Shown: positions 56,786 to 64,000 of the stretch, in pieces
How positions within the stretch are numbered: position 1 is the first letter of the stretch
Layout of the letters: the number at the start of each line of letters is the position of its first letter
Translations under genes and position numbers: made by a program
Assembly: GCA_013399855.1 (NCBI GenBank)
Contig: VXAY01006251.1
Location: 125,102-189,101, forward strand
Length of the DNA stretch: 64,000 nt
Direction: 5' to 3'
Origin: Oxyruncus cristatus
Lineage: Eukaryota > Chordata > Aves > Passeriformes > Cotingidae
The notes under the pieces: model-generated
Databases searched by the model: none
What the model was told of the DNA's origin: nothing
What the model saw: only the letters and a program-made list of their open reading frames with translations

Positions 56786-59700
56786 TTGTTTCTAACATTT
56801 CATAAATGAACATGCAACAATTTATACAAATAGGCAAAACTCCAGAAAAAGGAATGAAGCAGGGAACACCCAGGAGCTCTCAGCAGCCTCTGGTTGAGAT
56901 AGTTACCTGGCTTTTATTCTCTGAGCTGGAGCCTCCTGGATCTGTGTTTCTCAGCCTCTTATTACAGTCATTGCATATTGTGGGAGATTTTTTTCTTTAA
57001 CAGTACTAGAAAAATACCTTTAAAAGATTAGAGGAATGACCTTTGCTGTGGAGTTTTTTCAGCAAGTATGGATAGAAGTGGCTGTGTGAGATGTGCAATA
57101 CTTCTGTTTGAAAGTACAGCACTTATTTACAGTAAAGTATTTTGCTATCACACCAGCTGAATGCACAGGCTTTGCAAATTATATTATCTCTGTTAAAACA
57201 TCTTTTGTTACTAGGAATATATTCCTTAACTATGTTCAGTCAATTTCAGGGTTTATGTTTGACTATAATGTTGTGGAAAAAGTAGTGTTAGTAATTTTGT
57301 AACTATGGAGAGTGTATGTTCTTTTTATCCCTGCAAAATAAGCAAGTATGTCACAGACTTCAAAGGGGAAAACAGTTTAGTGAAAATGGCAAAATACATG
57401 CAGCAAAATTCAATAACATGACAAGAATATAAATAAAAGAGTAGTTGAATACTCACTTTAAATTTTGTCATTTGTACACAATGACACTGTAGTCTGAAAA
57501 CTCCACCCGTTAGCAATCGGTTCCTTTGTATAGAATTGAATTTAACTCAGTAGTAGGAAGTCCCCATCTGTATCTCAGCTTATAACCTTAAATTATATGC
57601 TGGCTTGGCAGTAAAATGATGTGAGAAAAGTCATAAATTTGACCTTTGTGCATATCGTGTTTCTCAGCGCACGCACTGTGTCCTTATTCTTTGCAGTATA
57701 GATTTCAGTGTGCTGCCACGGATTTGCCTTGGAATACAGTGTGTTTGATCTCTGTATGCAATTCTTGTTGATAATGATGGATATCAAAAACAGAAAAACA
57801 AGGTGAGAAAGGAGATTTGACTTAATTTACTGTACTTATATGTGCTTAATTCTCGTGTTTTATAAATTTCATTCAAAGGTAAGCGATCTCACTGATAGCT
57901 GAATGCCAAGCTAAACTGCAACAACTCCATTGTTGAAAAGTACACACAAAAAACAAACTGTGACCTGAAAAGTAAACTTCCAGAGGATTATAAGAGAAAG
58001 TTTACTTACACATCAAGTATCTCAGTTGTAATTGTTCTGGCAGTTGATGTACATAAAATGAACAAAGTGGCTTGGCCCAGTACTGCATTAACAGTTGAAT
58101 AAATTAATGCATTCTCCATTGTTTATCTTACCTCCCAAAGTGTGAAAAAATTGCACCTTTGAACAGTAAACTCCATTGCTATAACCATCTGTTTGCAGTT
58201 TCATTACAAACTCCTACCAGAATAACCCTCACTTTGAAGAGAAAATTGATATGGGTTGTAAAAATTACAGTCTATGACCTTAGGTTTTATGTCTCCTGAG
58301 GTATCCCTGGTGTGGTCTCCACTGAAATACGTTATGGTTTCTTCAAGAAGTACCTTTATGTCTTCCAGCTAATTTCAGATAAGAAGCCCATGCATCAAAG
58401 AGTTGGCTGTCACACAGAGCTGAGCACTCCTACCTCTTGTTCAAGGCCTAAAATGAGCATTGTGAGACCTCAGCAGCTTTGTCCTGCCCTGCCCAGAACT
58501 GCTGTGTCAGCTGGGGCTGGCATGTCCTTCTTTAGGGTGCACAATGATTTGTCCCCATGAGCTTTGCTAGCTCAGTCTTACCTCTGGAATTGTTAATATT
58601 GCCAATTAAAGCCAATTAGCAGAAATAGTATTTGCGCTTCAGGTAGAATGTTCACTTTTAATGTTATTAAAAAGTCATCAGTTGGTGTACTTTTGGGTGC
58701 ATTAAACGCAGTCCTTTCTCACAGAAATATTTGAATAGGGAAGTTAAAAACTGCAAAACGCCATTATTTGTAATCATGATGCTTTTAAAATAAACACTCT
58801 GGATAGTTTAGTAATGAAATCTTGCAAGCTTTGTTTAAAAAGCAAACACTCCCCCCCTTCCTCTTGAGCTTAAACGGTGGCTTGTTTAAAAAAACAGTAA
58901 AATTCCATAACACTTAAACTCTTTTGAAGTAGTTTTTCAACATCAGCAAGTAATTCTGCAAATTGCTTTTGAAGATGAGGCTTCATTTACTCCAGCGTGT
59001 GCAGTCTGATGGAGTGGATTAGTGGGTGTGGAGTGAAATTGTAATTTAGGCTCTTTTGTTTGCATGTGTCTCTCTGTAGAACACTCCCTATCAGATACAT
59101 CTCTATCCTCTTGGAGTGGTTGTGGATAAACCAAGGCTGCTCTGTTTAGTAGTCGCTGGTAAAACCTTGCAATGTATGTAACGGCATTACTTTCATGTTG
59201 ACTACTAAATATCATTTTTTCTTCAGGTTTTTTTTTGTAGAGCACTGTTTTTTTGGTTTTGTTTTGTTGGTTCTTTTTTTAATTAGGTCAGTTCCCAGAA
59301 CCAGCTTCCTGTGTAGTTACACAAATGTCAGTGATGGGGTAGAGCAGAGATGGTGCAGCTGGGGTAGCAAAAGGGGCAGCCTTGGTTTCCGTTGACTTGC
59401 ACTGTTTTTGGGGCTGCACCCCAGGACTGAGTGGGTTCAACGCCAACCCTTTGCATTTGAATTAGTAGTTATGTCATATGATAGCCCAGCATAAGACAGT
59501 TCCCTAGGACTGATGCATAAATTCAAAAGAAAAAAAAAAAAGCCACTCAGCTAATGCAAATTAAAATGATTTTATTGATTTTATTTTTTTTTTGTAAACT
59601 GTGTTGCGTGGTTTCATGCCAGCTGAAAGTGCTGCCTTTCATTTTGAAAGGTATGTAGTACTTTCTATGAAGTCCGTAATTATAGAAAAAGAACACAGCT

Positions 59701-62700
59701 TTCTTCCTGCTTGCCACAAATCAAACCTTTAAAGTAGACCAAAAAATTATGGAATTTCAAACAGATTTCAGATGAAAAATAGTCTGTTCAGGACAGAGTT
59801 TTTCCTTGAGATGAAAAAGTTGAATATTAAATGTTGGGGTTTTGACTGTTCATCTGCACTCTTTTTTTTTTTTGTGGATGAATATTTTTAGGTGCAGCAT
59901 GGCAGTTTCTCTGGCTTCTATAAACAAAAAACCACCCCACTAACTCATTAATCCAAAAAACCCCAACTATTCAACAGGAAGCAATGGAACTTTAAAAGTG
60001 TATGGAACAGGTATTTTATTTTATTCTTATCTGGAAAATGTTAGAAGTCCAAACTTGTTTTAGCTGTCTTTCTGTTTGATTTCTGTTCCTCATACAGGTT
60101 TTGCAGCATTGTGATGACTACTAATGCTTTATTTCTTTAAAAAAATCCCAAACATTGGATTTTTGGGGGTCAAAGCTGATGGTTTATTTACTTATTTATT
60201 CACATAGTTTTTGTATATGGCATGTCTTGAAAACACTATGAAAAATGTTCAGGCAGTGCAAGGTAATTTGGTGAGTAATTGTCTGATATGGAAGCGAAAA
60301 GCATAAAGCCCTGATTTTGTCCTGGAAGTGCAGCTTCTGTGGGCAGTGGAAACATTATGTATTGATTCTGTATGACAGAGAGTTACATCATTAATAATTC
60401 AGCTGGCAAGAAATGGTTTATATTGGGTTATAAATCCTTATATATTTCTACTGAAAACTGCTACAGATGTGACATCAGGTTCCATTAAGCTGAAAAAAGA
60501 AATGTAACAAGGAAATCTCAACTGATAGGAGCATTTCTGTAGTGAGTGGAGAAAGGAAGGGGAAGGTTCACTTACAGAGGGGTGAGGGCTTGACTCTTTT
60601 GGGTTTATCATAGGGGAGGTCTACTCTGTTTAGCCCATGAACTGTGACTAGAGAAGCAGCAGCTAATGCACATCTTTCCAATTGTAGAACCATATATTTT
60701 ATAAACCAAAAAGTACTGAATTACTGAGTTGCTTTTATTGCAAATTTATCTCTTGGCAGCTTTTACTGATCATAAAAAGGGGAATATGGGTGAAAAGCAT
60801 TAAGCTAAGACCATTGAAGGAAATAAAGGTGGTAGGAGGCAGCAGGAGCTGGCTGCATTGGTGCAGATTTTTGTCTGTCTCAAAGAGTCAGTTACTTGAT
60901 TCCCCAGGCACACCTGGATTAACCTGATGAAAACCCATCTAACAAACTGACAAGTTTGTTGTTCTCTCACCATGCAGTTCTGGGCAGCAGGTAAACACCT
61001 AAGCAGGAGAACTCAGTGGGGGGAGTGTCCAGATAGAGGCATTGCTGTGCCTGTTGATATTAAACTGTGCAGATACACTTGTAGAATATTGGTTGAATGT
61101 GAAAATAAGTGCAATAGGAAATCAAGTTTTACACAAGTTTGTCAGGAAAAACATAACCCTCCTACCTTTAAAATTTTTTTTCAGAGAACAGAAAAAAAGC
61201 AAAACCTCATTATTGCTCTAGGGAGTTTTACTGCCGTATTCCATGTAAATCATTAAACAGGCACTGCACACTTGCTTGGCTCTGCTGACTCTGGTTTAAG
61301 ACCGTTATTTACCAATTAATTCTCTTACCTGTTTTTCTGTACCTGTAGTCTAATTATTTTATTACATGAAGAAAGTTCATTATCCATTTGCATTAAGGAC
61401 ATTAACTGCTTTTGTGTCTTAGGACTGTGGAAACAGAGTAAATGGAGCAATAAGGACAGTTATTTTTGTGTTATAATTGCTTCAACTTCTCAAATTGGAT
61501 TTTTTCACAAATATGGAACATTTACTTCTTGGGTAACTGCTTTAAACCCAGTCCAACTGGTAGAGACTAGAGGATCATGACTGTTGTTTGCCATTTGAAC
61601 CCTCATAACATGTGCACGTAGCTTATCTGTACCATAACGTATTTGTCATTTTTCTTAACTGCCTCTGTTTGTTTACACCAACTTTTGTCTGGGCTCTAAC
61701 TGAATTGTAAGATCATTGAACAGGAACTGTTCCCACTACATGTGCCTTTCACAATGGGTAGCCAAACGTCATGTTGTCTGTCCTGTAATGTAAACAGTCA
61801 GGAGTTAATCATTGTCACGGGCAGATTTTTTCCTTTCTGTTTTAGTGGCATATATGAAGTTAGTTTGCTTCTTTTGGACATATGTCTCCTGCATTTTAAG
61901 TGATCTGCCTGCACGGCCTGTTACCACTCTCCTAAAAATATGTAATACAAGGTGTGAAGCCTTTCTGCTGTGGTGGTTTTGGTGTAACTTTACAGTTCCT
62001 GGTCATTTAGATTTTGTCTGTCCAAGCAGAAGTTTTCTGTGGATTAACATGGGGGATCACATAAGGCAGTGTCTTTAATTTGGTCACTTTTAAAATTATA
62101 AATACTTCAATAAGGCAAATAAGACAGGAGAAGCTTTAGGTAGATTTTGAGTAAAGATTGTTTCTGCTTCAGTCATGCGTTGTCCGTCCAGAGCTCATTG
62201 CAAGAAGTCATTAAATCAGTGCCAATCCAACATAAATTTTGGTTTTTTTGAATGGTCTGAACTGCCAACAGAGTAGCTATAGGAAATCTGTGACTGTAAG
62301 TCTGCATGTGGAGGATTTATTTTATGCACCCTTCTGTAATGTTGTCAAACCACCGTCATGTAGAGTTAAAGGAAACATTTAAAGAGGTTTTGTGAGTGTT
62401 CTTCCACCTGTTACTCTAACACATTTTCAGTTTACTCTTCAGAATAAAACTTTTAATGAAATATAAGAAGTATAAGCTTTGAATTACGCGTATTTAAAAC
62501 ATACATGCAATACAGTTCGTATGTAGCTGTTTCAGAAGCTGTCAGTTAATTCTTTTATACATGAGCAAGGTAAAACTCTCTGTGCAGCTGCAGGACTTGG
62601 AACACTGGTTGCTTGAAAGGAGACAGGTCAGTGGCCAGATAAACCTCAGCCTTTTTCTCAGGTAGCCAGCTGTGACATAGTGCTTTTGTATTATGAGAAG

Positions 62701-64000
62701 TAGAGAATAATTGTGTCACATTCCCCATCTCAGTGTCATTCATGATTTTACAGATGTCTGCTGTGTCAGCCCTTAGTGTGGCACCGTACCAAGATTACCA
62801 TAAGTTGCATGGCAGGGCCTGCTGCACCGCTGTCCCTGTCTCTTCCTCATCTCAAATTGGGGCACCAGAGCTCTAATTCACTTATTTATAAGAAAGATCC
62901 CATTCTTTGGGAAGGTCCTTGGATGTGGTTCTTAAAGAAAGGCCTACATCTGTCTCTCTAAAATTGAGTTTAAGTACTTATTCCCTCAATTTGAAAAAGC
63001 TGCCCGTACAGAGAAATCATGAGTCCTGGGAGAGCTGTGCGCCTCAGCCAGACTGAGGGGGCTTGGTTTGTCTGGGCAGGGGGTTTTTTAAGGCTCAGGA
63101 TGGTATCAGTGTAACCCTGGGCATTGATTCCTGTGGAGACACATCACCCCATGTATGAGCTTCTCGGGTGGCAGACTGTGCATGGGCCCTGCCCTCAGGG
63201 AAAAGGAGGAGGAAGGCATTCAAACTGCCCCAGTTGAAGAGTAGAAAATCCCTGTAACTTGTGTCAGACCGTGTCCAGGGTCTGTCACATGTGGAGCCCA
63301 CCCAGTATCACCATACAGTCAGTACCAGGGGATGTTTCTTCCTACATCATTAGCACAGCAGGTCCTTTTTCTTTTCCTTATGGGCCAGCCTGGACTAAAT
63401 CTTAGGCGAGTTTCTCTAGCAAGTAAAAGTTATCCTTTGCGCAGGCATCCTGACAGCAATTTGACCTTGTTGTTCAGACATTATATTGTCTCAGGTGGTG
63501 GAGGAAAGCAAAGGACAGTGATATCCCTGGCACAGTGATTCTGAAGGCATTTTAGCCAGAGACAGACAGTGTAGGTGGGAAAAAGAATGGTGTTTTGATA
63601 GGCTGCAGACAAGGCTGACTTATCCATAACAGACGGTGTGAAGAGGCTCCTGCTTGTAATTATGGCACTGAGCAGATGCAGGAAGAGTCTTAGGAAAATG
63701 ATTTAGATGATGGAAGCAGGACAGAGAATGTGAAGACCAAGTGTGAGTGACATAAACAACTCCATGCAGGTAGGAGTCACATCTGCTGAACTTGCATCCA
63801 CTGTCAACACTTGTCTAGCAGAGAGCTCTTTTCGGTGCCTGGTTGTCCTGGAATTACTTGATCCAAAAGGGATCGATGCTCCTTGTGCAGGTTGTCAAGC
63901 TTGGGAACATGCTGTTGTAATCCTGACTTAAGTTATCGATGCCATTGACATGTCAGTCTTATAGAAAACACGAGCAGGACTTGTGACACACATTCAAATA
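56786..64000. other. Non-coding, intron-like sequence
   Basis: More than 7 kb without a recognisable exon or RNA gene. T-rich on the plus strand, with A tracts near 59529-59540, T tracts near 59580 and 59860, and many short T-rich patches. Frames stay under 101 codons. The 62.5-64 kb end is somewhat GC-richer but holds no recognisable protein. Confidence 0.57.

Noticed and set aside
1..64000. CRISPR arrays, operons, phage or plasmid features
   Set aside because: No regularly spaced repeats or compact gene runs exist; CR1 elements and CpG structure show this is vertebrate nuclear DNA.
1..64000. tRNA, rRNA or snRNA genes
   Set aside because: I saw no convincing A-box/B-box pairs, cloverleaf folds or rRNA/snRNA signature stretches on either strand, though a covariance-model scan would be more sensitive.
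1..64000. Endogenous retrovirus with paired LTRs
   Set aside because: No paired long direct repeats, primer-binding site or gag/pol-like frame could be recognised by eye.

Overview
The window looks like bird nuclear DNA. The best evidence is a set of CR1 LINE 3' ends of the kinds found in birds and other sauropsids. Some are fairly young, ending in ATTCTATG- or ATTCTGTGATT-type tails; others are old and decayed. The window also has vertebrate-style AT-rich non-coding sequence, one GC-rich CpG island, and two short runs of N marking assembly gaps. Nothing is prokaryotic: there are no operons, compact coding frames, CRISPR arrays or insertion sequences. I could not determine the species.

Layout. 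Bases 1-39.8 kb are non-coding. They hold old CR1 remnants near 0.87-1.33, 6.33-6.6 and 7.88-8.16 kb, a younger CR1 end in minus orientation near 8.28 kb, a few very old SINE/LINE-like scraps, small tandem repeats, and several AT-rich blocks with homeodomain- or POU-like motifs or local CpG clusters that could be conserved regulatory elements. At 40.13-40.56 kb lies a strong CpG island interrupted by a 23-base gap and flanked within a few hundred bases by two plus-oriented CR1 3' ends. The island is almost certainly a promoter. On its minus strand there is an ATG in a good Kozak context that is also a YY1-like motif. From 41 to 64 kb the sequence is again non-coding and resembles intron. It carries a small hAT-type DNA transposon (47.88-48.17 kb), two more CR1 remnants and poly-T tracts.

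Coding content. I found no exon of a recognisable protein. The longest open frames (about 155 codons) are what chance allows in 64 kb, match no family I know, and often run through repeats. The only protein-like sequence I recognise is the C-terminal tail of CR1 ORF2, in the elements beside the CpG island. The simplest reading is a promoter whose gene or genes have long first introns or lie outside the window. I found no convincing new biological system. The most useful targets are the CpG-island promoter, the hAT element, and the candidate conserved elements at 13.6-14.5, 16.7-17.1, 23.7-24.1 and 36.4-36.5 kb.
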